Positions 35,339 through 47,283 of a DNA stretch of 64,000 nucleotides are shown one piece after another (positions within the stretch are counted from its first letter, which is position 1; each line of letters starts with the position of its first letter). The stretch lies in NCBI GenBank assembly GCA_000750105.3, contig JPHH03000013.1:62001-126000 (forward strand), given 5' to 3'. The position numbers were made by a program, and so were the translations under genes. Source of the DNA: Tolypocladium sp. Sup5 PDA-1 (lineage: Eukaryota; Ascomycota; Sordariomycetes; Hypocreales; Ophiocordycipitaceae). The notes beneath the pieces were generated by a model. The model saw only the letters and a list, made by a program, of their open reading frames with translations. It had not been told where the DNA came from and searched no databases.

Positions 35339-37355
35339 GGCGCACGTGAGCCAACCCTGTGCCGTCCATTGGACGCGCGCTGGTGAAGATGTTTCATGCG
35401 AGTAGCGATATGGTGGTGTAGATCGTGCATATGCGGGACAATCGGCGTTTGGCTGCCCTAGGATTCTTTCTCGATAGACACTTCCGGGAGACAGGTGAAA
35501 GTCTCCCACAGGCAGAGTGTTTTTTCTCCTTTGTTTGGCTGTTGGTGCCATGGCTCTGGGATAGAGACACGCCGAGCGGGCTATTCGTTGGGTTGGGATA
35601 CCAGGCGTTGGAACAGATGATTCGGATGGACATAACAGCACCGATGGAATTCGGGTAGCCACTGTGTTTCCGTAGGCAAAATGAGAATACCCTCGTTGCA
35701 TGCAAAGGAACCTCTCGTGGGCGCACAAACAACGCCCCTTGGCGGACGCATCGGTTTCCGGTCACTTTGCGGCTGCCTTGTCGAGGTTTGACGCAAGCCA
35801 CACGACCGCTGGGACAATGCGCATGCGCTTGCACTTCGTAGGCTGTCCGGAACTCAGCCCCCGGCAGCCTGTCCAGTGACCACCCACCCCATGTTTGCTG
35901 TTGATACTGGCATCATGTCCGACAGCGTCGATCCCAGTACCCCGGTCTCGGCGCCCGTGCGGGCCATGGGTTCACGCCCCCCGGTCCGCCGAGAACCCTC
36001 AACGACAAGGAACTGCAGCATGGCGGGGCCCTCCAGGAATGGGCCCGGACGCTTTGGCTGGGCTCCCCTGCTCGGAACGGTGGAGGCTCCGTGCTCTAAA
36101 CGGCGGTTGCTTTTTCCCCGTCCTGCTCCATGTCCATCGGGCCAATGCTATGTCAGGAACAATCCGTGTTTGCTCGGCCGAGCGCTGTGAGCCGCATCGG
36201 CTGATGCATGTGCTATTCCTTTGGGTGAAATTCTCCTGAAACGGACCAAGCCGGACCAACAAGGTAGGCACCTCGAAGTGAACACTTCTTGTTGGCCAAC
36301 CTCGCAGAGATGTACTCGTAGACGGGCTTGGCTGCTGAGTCCTTCGTGCGTATGCTGTTTTATCGTGTGTACTCCTCGGCCGAGTTGTGTTCAATAGTTC
36401 GAATATCTGATTATCTCATCATGAAGCCTACGACTCTCTTGCCGCAAAATGGCGGGCGGCGGCTGTGTTTGACTCGGGCGGGAACCAGAGATCCCCATCG
36501 ATGATCTTGTTCCACCTCAGATCTGCCATAAGTCAAACACTCCCTTGACCGCCTAGAGCTGCGACTGTGTCTAGGTTGACTCCCACCCTCTTGGAAGTGT
36601 AGGGTTGCCCGAATCGATACGTACGGGCGCTCTCAGATATGTGATACCCTCAAGGCCATGCAGAACGGGCGAGCAAACAACCGACGCCCTCGCAACTCGG
36701 CCGTTGATAAACAGGTCAGCAGAGCAGCTGCGTGTGCATTGCCTATAGGCGGGCCGGTTGAACGCGACCGGAAATCTCGCAGCATTTTACGTTTTGCTTC
36801 TTTCCTCTTTGACTAACGCATGGTTGTATCCGTAACTCTTGGAGATGTCAGCCAAATCGGGAGAGACTCCTTGAGTTACTCCAGTACGCCCCCGGCTCTA
36901 GGGCGCGGACGGAGCGAGAGCATCCCCGGAAGGCGAGAAATGATTCGTTCCCATCTGCTCGGGTTGGTAGTGGGGAATGCAAGTTGACTCAGTGACGCTG
37001 CATGGTGTCACGTTACGCGCCAGGTTTGCTGGTAATGACCCTGGTCGGGAGGATTGAGTGGCAGTCGCTGAGAGCGCTTCGAGTCTGTACCGGCTGGATA
37101 TTGCAACCCGGAGGTGCCATGGTCGCCGAGTCCCTGATACTGCTCCTTTGACGGCAAATCTTTGCGGTATGGACTAGTGAGAGGCCGCTCGGGTGAACCG
37201 GCGAAGTCGCTAGGATGTCGCATTGCGTTTTGGGACTCCTCACCCTTGACGTCGCAGGCAAGAGTGCTCGACAAGTCGTTCCGTTTCCCTGGGCTGCCTT
37301 GCCTGGCATATCCATGAGAGCAACTCCAGGGTAGGCCGCTGACCGTGCTTACACT

Positions 37356-37377
37356 CAGGCCACTGATCAGTGGCCTG
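37356..37377. repeat. Perfect 22-bp palindrome
   Basis: CAGGCCACTGA is followed directly by its reverse complement TCAGTGGCCTG, without a spacer, centred on a TGATCA. A TACGGAGTA copy begins 10 bp further right. Confidence 0.9.
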
Positions 37378-38008
37378 CGAGGCCTCTACGGAGTAGCTGA
37401 GGCACGAATCGGCCCCGAAGTGTTCCTAGCTGAGACATCGTGGGGGTGGATCTTCTATGCAAACGCCGCACGCGACCCCATTGACTCCATGTCGATGGCC
37501 CCTGCGGCTGCGAGGAAGCCAGGAGACCGCTGCATCGGTCATGTTCGTTCGATACAGACGCGAAGACGACTCGGTTGAGGTTGTACGAGTACACGTCCAA
37601 CTAATAGTCTGTAGAAGTGTGGGACGGACTCCGTAGTAGATTGCTGGCGTTTGGTAGGCTGAGGTGGACAGAATCTGACACATCATTCCAGCAGCCGCAT
37701 GAAGGTTTTTGTTGTAAGGAACGACCTTGCGGCAATGCTGCCAGCGCTTGGAAGCGGTCAGTCAGCTCAATTGACATGATGTCGTGCGACTTTATGTGGC
37801 TGTGCAGCTGAACAAAAGTGCGCGGTCCTTGGAGCCCACGAAACAAGGAGCACAAAGTACCTATTCGTAGAATACGAGTAGAGCATGAATGGTGAAGTCG
37901 ATGAATAGTGTTTTGTTGTGTGACCCAGCTGGACCGGTAGGCGTCGTGATTGGCCCTGCGAGATGGCTTTTCCAAAACGGCACAGCGCATGGCTCTCACT
38001 ACCAGTAT

Positions 38009-39007
38009 TCATTTTTCTTCGGCGACAAAATACCCGTGATGCACGTTCCTTCTTTTGAGGTGCAATCCCGCTCCCCTCCACGTCCCTAAATGGAAGTTTG
38101 ACTCAGGAGTCCAGCGGCTCCTATCCGGAAGACGGGGTCCCCATCTGGGGGCAGACTTCAAAGAGGCAGTGGGCTGCAGATATCGTACCAAGTAGAAGCG
38201 TCCGTACGGACTAAGGAAGTACAGGGTGGTTGTACAATGTACAATCGCGAGATTGCAGGTGCGTTGAGTAATCCAGAATGTTGCGGGACGGGGAGCTTTG
38301 ATGTCGTTTGGCAGATGAACGCTAATAAATGAAGCCACGCACGCGCTCGACAGCGGCCAGGAACGTATTTGAAATAGTGGTCGCCTGCCGAAAACCCATG
38401 GTTCACGTCGATTGGCGGTGGTCGGGCTTGCCAAAGGTCGCCCCGTCGGTGGTTTTGCCTGACCTCCCTCGCCCGGTGACGGCCGAGGAGTTTCGGCTTT
38501 CCTCACGGAGCGGTGTCCATGTCCAAACCAGGGGGCAGGGATCGCTCTGCCGCAAGTGGTCCTAGTCAGTGCGCCCACAAGAACCCCGTTCGCAAGCTCT
38601 GGCCCCGGGCTGGTGTTTGCTGTGATGGCGCTTGTGGATCGCAGGACGCTCAACTCAGATGACGAGATGGGGCGCAAAAGCAACACCAAGCAACATCGAG
38701 GACTCGAGGCTGTCGCAGCGCACAAAAAGGTTGTTGAAATCGGGGAAACAAAGTGAATTGAATCTGCGCTAGAAAGACTCAGCGAGGGCTCTGCCCCGTC
38801 GCTTGTGCTGCCACCGGCGACACCACCGATAGTTGCCGCTTGTGTACTTCGCACGAAGCAAAAGCGTCCGGCGCAGTCGTACTCCGTACTCGTACCGTTG
38901 CTGCCCAAGTGCCAAGTGGGAAGCAAAGGAGTAGGTGCCGCTAGGGGCAGTTGATAGTCCGCTGCAAGTCTTCGACACCACTTAAGGCCCCTGTCTCCCG
39001 GTGGCAT
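38009..39007 (-). CDS. Orphan reading frame of 332 codons, doubtful gene
   Basis: An ATG-started frame (MPPGDRGLKWCRRLAADYQL) runs without interruption for 332 residues and ends GYFVAEEK. It has no recognised domain, no signal peptide and a composition rich in Ser, Pro, Arg and Thr. It lies in the gene-poor island, and the frame crosses two intergenic motif copies, which argues against coding. Its length is more than expected by chance for this base composition, so it is listed with low confidence. Confidence 0.2.
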   Translation of the reverse strand: MPPGDRGLKWCRRLAADYQLPLAAPTPLLPTWHLGSNGTSTEYDCAGRFCFVRSTQAATIGGVAGGSTSDGAEPSLSLSSADSIHFVSPISTTFLCAATASSPRCCLVLLLRPISSSELSVLRSTSAITANTSPGPELANGVLVGALTRTTCGRAIPAPWFGHGHRSVRKAETPRPSPGEGGQAKPPTGRPLASPTTANRREPWVFGRRPLFQIRSWPLSSACVASFISVHLPNDIKAPRPATFWITQRTCNLAIVHCTTTLYFLSPYGRFYLVRYLQPTASLKSAPRWGPRLPDRSRWTPESNFHLGTWRGAGLHLKRRNVHHGYFVAEEK

Positions 39008-40844
39008 AACGTGGCTGGAGACCCCGACGTTTGCCCCAAAAATGTCCGAAGTGTATTACGGAGTAGTGCAAACGCTGGAACAATATCTGGGCTGTACGTC
39101 ATTGCCCGGACTTTGATAATGCTCAACCTACGTACTCCGTACTCGACGCTGCGACAAGAGCAACAAAGGTTCCTGGGCTCTGCCGGTTGGCCCCAAGGCG
39201 TGCTGATCTGTTGCGCGGTACCTGTTGCTCGCTCGCGGATCGGTGTACATGCGCAGTCAAATCGCTGGGTGGGATGAACGCCGACTGCTTGGACCATCGA
39301 TACCCTCGTGTGAGGATTCTTGCCGTCCAGTCCGGAACCAAAACGTGGCAATCAAGGAGCGTGCACTGGTGGGGAGCCATGCCGGCTACGACTCCGTTCT
39401 TCTGTTGGGAGAACGGGCGGCCGAGAACATGACGAGCCATGTTTGTACAGGCGGTAAGAGGATCTAGTGACTCCGTGTGACAGAGCTCTGGTGTTTGCGA
39501 GCTGCTCGCAGTAGACGACAATTAGCTTTGGGCCGAAATCAAGTGGCGCCCCTATCTCAGGCCACATTGCAGACCTCCTCGGCAAGCCTTCTCCAAGCCG
39601 CAAGCCGCAGGCCGAGGTGGCACGACAAGCGCGATGCAAGATTGACGGTGGGACCTGGGGCGAACACGCGTTGTTGCGGAACGCGATGGCGTCAAGTTTC
39701 AGGGGATGATTGCGTATAGCAGCAGGGCAGAACCGAGATCAGTTTATCAGAGAGAGTGGATATCCGGTCAGAGAAAAAGAAAAGCGCCGAGCTGGGTTGA
39801 GCTGCAGGAGACAGTTGATGGTTTTTTGCAAGAGAGCCAGGAGGACCCAACATGGGGTTGCGGTCTAGGCGTGGGATGCGGATACCTATTCGTACTCCGT
39901 AATCGTAGTTGAAATGCTGCCCTTTTACTCCGTACATATGGACATGGGCCAGGGAGCAGACCAGGACAGGGACATGCTCGCAAAAAGAAACGATCTTGGT
40001 GGGGGGAGGGCGCAGGGGTTGAAGAAGAAAAATGTGGTGGGGGTGTGAGGGTCGCGACCAGGAGTGACGAAACGGTGTGTGTGCTCGTGAATGATGCTGA
40101 TGAAGTTCTCATCGATGGTGGTGGCATTCAGCGGACGGCTGCATCTGAGAAGGTACTTGGGTCCTGAGCAGATTTGAGGCGTCGGCGGCGGTATCTTGAA
40201 ACAGTACCGACGCTGCAAGCATGATGGCCGCGTTGGCGTTGAAAGTGTGGCGCTGAAGCACCTGCGTGCTGCTCCTCGAGCATCGATATCCGTATTTTCG
40301 TCGCCGCTCGTCTGTTGTCACAAATGGAGACCATTCTGTCGTGACCATTTCATCATGCCAAGGCACCGCTTGGCCATTCTTTCACCTGCTGCCACCGTTG
40401 TTGGTCCGGTGGGCGCGTTTCTGATCCGACAATGACGGTGCGAGCACCTGCTGGAGCTTGTTGGCTTGCTGCCAGCTGGGCCCTGGCCCTCCCACGTCGA
40501 CTGACAGGCATGATGGCATCTCGCGGCTGAGAATCCACAACCACCCGTGCGGCCCAATGGGATGTTGCAGCAGCCCTTGCCGCCTTTCCGTCCCCGCGGG
40601 AACCTGTCAGCGTCTTCCGTGCAGGGCATCGCCAGCAGCTCAGGGCACAGAGTGCGCAAGGGACATGCATGCATGCAGGCAAGCAGCATGCGTACATACG
40701 AGTACATGTATGCTACGCACCTTGCCTTGGAAGATTCGACGTCGTGCAAAGCACATGGCTGCCGCAGCTGTCATAGCGCCTCGAAATCATCGGCTCAGCC
40801 GCCAAACCTTCCCTACTCGTAAGCCGGCGACTACATCAGCATGA

Positions 40845-41714
40845 TCACGAGCTGCCAGCTGCGCAGTCGCTCACAAACCTGCCCGGGGTCGGACAAGGGT
40901 GGTCGCCCACAGCCGTGGGTCGCTTCCGTGAAGAGGAGGGGCAGAGACCCAGGATGTTGCCCGACGCGGTTCGTCCAGAATTGCAAGACCTTGCTGCAGT
41001 TCGGAAGGTAGGCAAGCCGTTAGTAGATCGGGGATCGCTGGCAGCAACCGGCCATTGGCAAGGCGAGAACGACAAGGCTGCTCGAGTGGGTATGTTTGAC
41101 CTGCGGCCAAAATGCCTGCTCGATCGGCTCTCTGATCGAGCACTGCACGTCGAGGCAGGTTTTGCTGGTCGTCGCGGGCACGCCGTCGTGGTTGGATGGT
41201 GGCTGGCCGGATGACCGAAGCTAAGAGTAAGTGCTGGACCGGAGCACATGTATGGAGTACTCGATTTCAATGCTAGATGCCGTCGGCCTGGCGTCCATTC
41301 GCATGCCCGAAGCATAGTGATCTGCCCTCGCCTGTGGGCGGTACTCTGCGAGTCTGTATGGTAATACCCACAAGCTGTACGGATTATTCGTACTCGTAAG
41401 GTATGGAAGCTTGGGACTTGGCCAGATAAATCGGGCCTTACCTTACCCTGTGGTACTACGTAGCCACAATTCCAGTTACCTAGTGCGGCCCCGGCCCCTG
41501 CCCCGTCTCGGCGATCATGGCGTCGTCGCGGCTTACACCCTCGAGTTCTTTGTACGATGCGCAGTCGCTTGTGCGAGTGTGCGCGCAGTGGTCGTAGATG
41601 TTGTCGTCGCTGCGCGGGCAGCCTGCTCGAGGCAAGTATTCGACAGAAGAGCACCTTCAAGCTGAATGCCTGGCCAACGCTGGGAAGGCAGTAAAAGGCA
41701 CCAGGGCAAGGCAT
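40845..41714 (-). CDS. Orphan reading frame of 289 codons, doubtful gene
   Basis: This is an ATG-started uninterrupted frame of 289 residues (MPCPGAFYCLPSVGQAFSLK at the start). It is rich in Arg, Ser, Pro and Cys, with no domain or transmembrane segment I can name. It could be an orphan gene, part of a decayed one, or chance. Confidence 0.18.
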   Translation of the reverse strand: MPCPGAFYCLPSVGQAFSLKVLFCRILASSRLPAQRRQHLRPLRAHSHKRLRIVQRTRGCKPRRRHDRRDGAGAGAALGNWNCGYVVPQGKVRPDLSGQVPSFHTLRVRIIRTACGYYHTDSQSTAHRRGQITMLRACEWTPGRRHLALKSSTPYMCSGPALTLSFGHPASHHPTTTACPRRPAKPASTCSARSESRSSRHFGRRSNIPTRAALSFSPCQWPVAASDPRSTNGLPTFRTAARSCNSGRTASGNILGLCPSSSRKRPTAVGDHPCPTPGRFVSDCAAGSS

Positions 41715-43451
41715 TCAGGCATCAAAATCCGTGCTTGCCTCGTTCGGCAAAAGCCAAGCCTCGACTTGTACTCGTAGATGCTTCCTTCTTGCCAAGGTGT
41801 ACAACCACGGTAGAGATTCCACTAGGCAGCCACGTCCGGACGGCAGAAGGAAGGAAGGAAAGAGGGATCGAGCCGTGTAAGCTAATGCAGTAATCGCTGC
41901 CGCATCGCAAGGAGAAGCCCTCGCCGCCAGTTTCCCGAAAAAGAAACCACTGACTGCTCTCGCTCTTCCTCCTCTCTGCTCTGCTCTGCTCGCTCATCCC
42001 ACGACATAGGCGGCTATGCTGTCCAACGGCATGCCAGAATCCAGGTTTGTGCGACTCCGACCTGTCGGGCCAAGCACATCATCGTCAAAACTCACTTCTC
42101 CGTTTGCCGGCCCCTCCACTCGCTCTCGCTCGGCCGCCGTCCCGCCTCTGGGGCCAGAGAAAAAGCAAAATCCAGCCCTGACCTCTCATCAACCACCCTG
42201 GCTCCAGGATTCCCCTGTTTAGCCCGGAGTCCCTCATCGCCCAACCAGCTGGGGCGCGCTCACCCATGCGATCCACCGACCCAATCGATGAGGCTAGTGA
42301 TGCCCTGAGAGGTTGATGGCTTGAGCAGACGCCGCGTGCTGCGGCTACTACGAGTAGTCACAGCCATGGCTCCAAGAGCCGAAGATGGAAGCAGCCTGGC
42401 CCTGGTCCATCAGCGAACGACACGACAAACTTCGGGGCGTAATATTGGCTGGCGGCAGCCTCCGGCCTAGTCGCGCGACACTGCCTTGTCGTCAAAGCCC
42501 AGCAGCAAGCAGCCCACGAGCCTTGACTGTCTGTCTGTCTCTCCGTCACTCTCTCGAGTCTCAACCCCCGTTCCGGATCCTGATGCCCCCCGGTTCAAGC
42601 CAACCGAAGAGCACCCCTCCCCCCCACGTCCCCATGGCCGCTCCACACATCAGTGTTTCTCAAGGGCGAGCGCAAACGCCACAACCTTGTCGGTAGGTAT
42701 TATTACGAGTAACACCACTTTGGGCAATTCGCACGCCCCCCGGACTGGCAATGACAGCGCCTTCCCACCGTCTCACAGCCGATATGACAGGTCTGCTCCA
42801 GATCCCACTCCGCCCAACGCGACTCCGAGACGCCGTCGGCCGCCAGCCTACCGATCACAAGATGTCACGGCTGCCCATGGCCACTTTAGTCGATGGCACT
42901 GACACAGCACGGTCCAGCTACCAGAGTCCTGGGTTCCGTCCATTCCCGCCCCAGCAGCCCGGCCCCTGTTGGTCGACGACTTTGTCTTGGTGTTATTCCC
43001 TTGCACGCCCCATGTCTTTGACCCTCTCGACCCTCTTCGTCGACTTGGCTCCCATTCCCAAGACCATAAATGTCAATGGCCCCCACATCCTGTTGATGAC
43101 ACCAGACTATCAAGCCTTCCCGATACATTGTTCCTGAACATCTTTTGACTTCGTCACGCGTGGTCGTGAATCTCACACTTCGAGGTCCTGTCCAGACTTG
43201 CACTCGTCACGGCTCGAAGGCATACGCGGTGCTAGGTCGTGATTCACTGACTGTCCAACGACTGTCATGCACATTCAGCTACGACTCGTCGACCTACGCA
43301 CAGCAGCCTTTGGACTATTCAATGACAGCCCAGCCTCATTTACAGCTCTGGCCGCTCATCACTGATTCACGGCTTTCCCCGTCCGGGTATTAATTGAGGC
43401 TTCGGCCACTCTCGACCCCAACCAACTTTCCTGGCTTCAACACGCTCGGTA

Positions 43452-43533
43452 TCCAACCTCCGATTCTCCAGCATCCTGATATTCGCTCGGCGTCCAACCT
43501 CCGATTCTACATCGTCCTGACATTCCCGCATCC
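43452..43533 (+). repeat. 41-bp tandem duplication in a 5' leader
   Basis: Two diverged 41-bp units start at 43452 and 43493; both begin TCCAACCTCCGATTCT and keep a CCTGAYATTC core. The second unit ends 11 bp before the start codon of the small CxxC gene. Confidence 0.8.
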
Positions 43534-43544
43534 TCACGAAAAAC

Positions 43545-43841
43545 ATGACCCTCCTCCGCTATCTGCGTGCTGTTCAGTCACCTCGCGTCATGACGCCAAG
43601 CGATTGGGAGTCTACACCGGCACGACGGTCCTTCGACTTTGAGGCCATGATCAAGCAAGTAGCCAAGGTACGCGGCTTAGGACCTCTCAGACACAGAAGG
43701 GTGTTTGTTTCAGCCTAAACTCGATACTAACCAGGGACATAGTTGCCGGGTATCAGATGCCCCAAGTGTCTGGTAAAAGGCATTGAGGTCTGGGTAATTC
43801 CAGGAAAAAGCTGCCGCGAGTGCGGTACCCCTTGCGGTTAA
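43545..43841 (+). CDS. Small two-CxxC (zinc-ribbon-like) protein, 73 residues
   Basis: Two exons (43545-43667 and 43743-43841) are joined by a 75-nt GT-AG intron with a perfect ACTAACC branch site. Exon lengths of 123 and 99 nt keep the frame. The ATG sits in a strong fungal context (AAAAACATGACC). The first exon codes a basic helix-like segment (SFDFEAMIKQVAKLPG across the junction). The second holds CPKCLVKG and CRECGTPCG, i.e. CxxC, a 17-residue spacer, CxxC and a further Cys, which suits a small zinc ribbon. It is not recognised beyond that. It might be nuclear or a metal-binding adaptor; I cannot tell. It is the only well-supported gene in a 12-kb gene-poor stretch. Confidence 0.65.
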
Positions 43842-46800
43842 GTAGGTATTATTCACAGACAGCTATACTGAAGCCAGTTCTTGTATGGCTAACCGAGAAA
43901 AGTAGAGGAACTTGGTTCCAGAAGGCAGTCGAGAGACAACGGCAACGCATTTCAAGACTGCAAATCTACGGCAGAAGCCGTCAGCTGGAGCAGGCAGGGG
44001 AACTTGGTTCCTTGCTGTAATTCGGCGCCACAGGGCAGGTCCCTGATGATCACGTTATGTTCGGGAGAGAACCCGACCACCCTATATCAAGCTGTGTGAG
44101 TCTGGCTGAGTGCCAGCTGCCGCAGAAGAGCGGCATTTGTGGTGGATTCCCTGGACCGGAAAGCCAGGAGATTCCATTACCGAGGGCAGAGTATCAGGAA
44201 TGATAGTATTCCAACCTGGTATCCAATAACAGAACGGCATCTGTGCGGGCTGGCTCCTGTCGAAGAGGGGAGTCGAGACAAGATGGGCGGCAACGATGTA
44301 GCCCCCATGGTGCACGGAATGGAGCTTTTGGCGGCCCAGGTTCACACAGGGAGGAATAATAGCGTACCTATGGTACCTTGAATACGTTGTAGCCTCGATT
44401 AATGAAATTCTCATGAAGTCACTCGAACTGGCCTTGAGTCAATGGCAGATGGAGCGATGAGATCAATAGGTGTCCAGCAGGAGCGCGGCCCGCATGTCTC
44501 ACCAACTTGACAACGCCAATCGTGGTATACGCGCAATACAAGCAGAGAGCGCGTACACGCAGAGTAACAGCATTCACGGGCCTCGTAAGGCTGTGGCGCG
44601 GTGAGTCTTGAAACGGAGAGGAAGCCCTCGCCCCTGAGGCCCGGAACAGAGAGGAACGACTGCCGTTGAATGCATTCGAATTACATGGCTAATGCTCGTG
44701 TAGCACACGCATACGACGCACATTGAACTCGATATGGAACAGTTGAGCTGAGAATGCATCGCAACTGACAGACCGCTCCTCGAATACGCTCACTCAGCTC
44801 GAGTTGAAAGCGGGTGTAAGTCGCGAGGCCATTTAAAGGCACATCCTTGTGGCGACAAAGTGAACATGAGCCAAGGAGCGCAGATCCCAGCCGTGGAAGA
44901 TGAACCCCCACGTTGGCATAGGCGAGCGCCTGCAAACTGGAAGCGAGGGCGTGATCGATACTAACCGACTAGCTGCATAAGACTGGCCGAGAGACACACG
45001 ATCCGTCGGGCCGCCCGGCGCACGCGGGTGCATATGGACTAGATCTAGATTCGGCCAACGAGGGGATAGCGTGTGAACAGTGAACACCATTGGTCTGTCC
45101 AATAATTATGCCGCGGGCTCAAGGGTCCTCTGCATGTAAGGATTTCGGCCGCAGCAGATGGGGGCATTGGAGCTGAAAGGCGCGGTTTAGAGTTTGGGTT
45201 ATTAGTCACATTGCGTTCAGCTGCCTAGGTGGCTGCATGAGACGCTCTAGACCTGTCCATGAATAATCTCCGGCGGCTTTAGGCTGGGTATGTCTGTTAA
45301 ATGTGTAATAGTAAACTTGAAGGTTCCGGCTTCAATCCGTCCCTATATATTTGAGCCTGATTGGACCTCGTATGGATCAAGCATCAGCACCCGTGAGTCG
45401 TCGTCGACAACGCGACGCTAAGAGCATGAAGTGCTAATGTGAAAAACAATATGTCCAAGGCATCCAAATATAGTGTCTAGATCCTATCGCGGAACTCGGG
45501 AACACGGGTCAGGGCTGTGCCCAGCTGGCATTTGCCAAGGGCCAAGGTGTAGATGTTGACTCGATTGGAGCCGTCGGAAATGGCTGCTGCCGACGCATAT
45601 CATAAGGAGCTATCCAATTGAGCAGCCCCGTTCTATGCTTCCGTCAGAAGTGCAAACTGATATATCAACATTCCTGCGAACTCGGCATTGACAAACAAGC
45701 GCCAAGGAATCAAAACAGTCCGTGACACGTGAGGTGTCTCAGGACCACTACGTTCTCGAATAATTCTAGAGGACCATTTCGGGCTCGCAATGCGCCGGGA
45801 TTCTGCAGTGCCGAGGCAAGCTACAAGCTTTCCGGAGAATACTTTGGAGAATGACTGGCGAACCGCGGTTAGCGTTACACAATGATGACGACATTGCTGG
45901 GCGAGAGCCAACGGGATATGACGGGTGATATATGAATTTGGACAAGAGAAAGTACGAATACGAAGCACGAAGTACATAGAGCCGCCTTGACCAGCAAGCC
46001 TATTTTCAGCTGCTTACCTCCTGGGGGCTGAGCCGCCATCCTTGGACGGCGTAAGTAGCTCTCGCGTGTGGACGTCACCTTTATGGAGCCGGTTTGGCAG
46101 ATGAGATTGGGTCCTTGCACGAGGTCTCACGGGTCGACCCGCAGCTTGGAACCTTTAATCCCTAACCGAGCGGCAAGCTGGGGTTGTTTCGAAGACTTGG
46201 CTGCCGCGTTGGCTGTTGGGCCAGCCGCTTTGGGATGAAGACGCCTTGACCACGTCCATGGGTCCATGGATGATGGATCCGAAGAGCGATGAGCTTTCCC
46301 AGGGGTTGATGTAGTAGAAACCACCTCACGGTCGACTACAAGACGGGAGGGTCCCGTTGTAGTTGACAGCATCAGCCCCGATATGCTTAGGATACAGTCA
46401 GGGCAACGTCCCAGGGGAAGGGATAGATGCCTGAACGGACAGCATTGCTTATCAACAAATTTCCCCTTGCGCTATTGAAACAAGGTGTCCTGTCGTTGTT
46501 TTAGACGCCATTTTCGCGACATGGGGTTAAACACGCGATACTTTGCTTCTGTCTAAGATCAGCAATGACTCATGATGATCTGGCAATCGAGCGATGAGAT
46601 CATGTACGAATACAGCTACGTTTGACACAGTGGCGTCTGATATGTGAAGCGGATGTCACTTCATGTACGGACTACGGACTACGGACTATGGTGGCTAAAA
46701 TTCTTGTGAGACCTGTCATAAAGTGACTGACGATAATCAACAAGATGTCCGAACCCCGGGGCCCCTATGAGTTGCCGCTCGGTGCCGACCAAACCCAGCC

Positions 46801-47283
46801 ACAAGGCCGAGACAGATGAAATTGCAAAAGATATTTTGACAGGTATCAAAAATACGTTTCTAGTACTCCGTAAAAACTCGCACATTTACTTTTCCTTTCT
46901 TTTGAAACTGGATAAAGGTACCTTGAAAGTCAAGTCGTTTACGGGGTCCGAAAGGGTATATGAGACATGGGTTAATAGCGCCTTGCCAATTAGCAACCAA
47001 ACTACGAAGTACCCTCACACAGCCACTCTCCGCAAGCCGGGTAATACCGCAATTCTACATCAAAGTTGCCAAGGTCGACCTCGAAGCTCTCTTTGCGTTC
47101 CTGATGGTCCATGGATGCTTGGACTCGCAGTCGTGTGACGTCATGCCAAGCTAGATGAGAAGAGGCTGTGTACGGAGCACAAGGCACGCATGCGTTTTGG
47201 CCGGGGCAGAAAACTCCATTCCTGCAACTCCTCTTTGACAAACACAAACACCCACACCCACCGTTCGTTTCTCCGCGGAAAAG
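43842..47283. other. 3.4 kb gene-poor island, right part
   Basis: No gene is seen. The base composition appears more AT-rich than the coding blocks. It contains one nonamer copy at 46864-46872 and a short heptamer repeat at 46666-46686. Confidence 0.45.
46666..46686 (+). repeat. Heptamer repeat (TACGGAC)x3
   Basis: Three exact 7-bp copies followed by a diverged TATGG. The unit resembles the first seven bases of the intergenic motif TACGGAGTA. Confidence 0.85.

Larger units (their letters stand above)
35339..43544. other. 8.2 kb gene-poor island, left part
   Basis: No gene with a recognisable product was found. The stretch holds eight of the TACTCCGTA/TACGGAGTA copies (37387, 38880, 39057, 39133, 39893 and 39926, and further partial variants), a perfect palindrome at 37356-37377 and two long orphan frames listed separately. 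No transposase, reverse transcriptase or long terminal repeats were seen. Confidence 0.45.

Noticed and set aside
36390..36410. GTTCGAAT sequence resembling a tRNA B box
   Set aside because: No matching A box, anticodon arm or acceptor stem around it.
37008..37315. Pair of overlapping 88- and 100-codon minus-strand frames in the island
   Set aside because: Short, mutually out of frame, no recognised content.
42486..42902. Ser/Pro-rich 138-codon frame resembling a regulator N-terminus
   Set aside because: It begins with TTG, has no in-frame ATG near its start and no splice sites that extend it.
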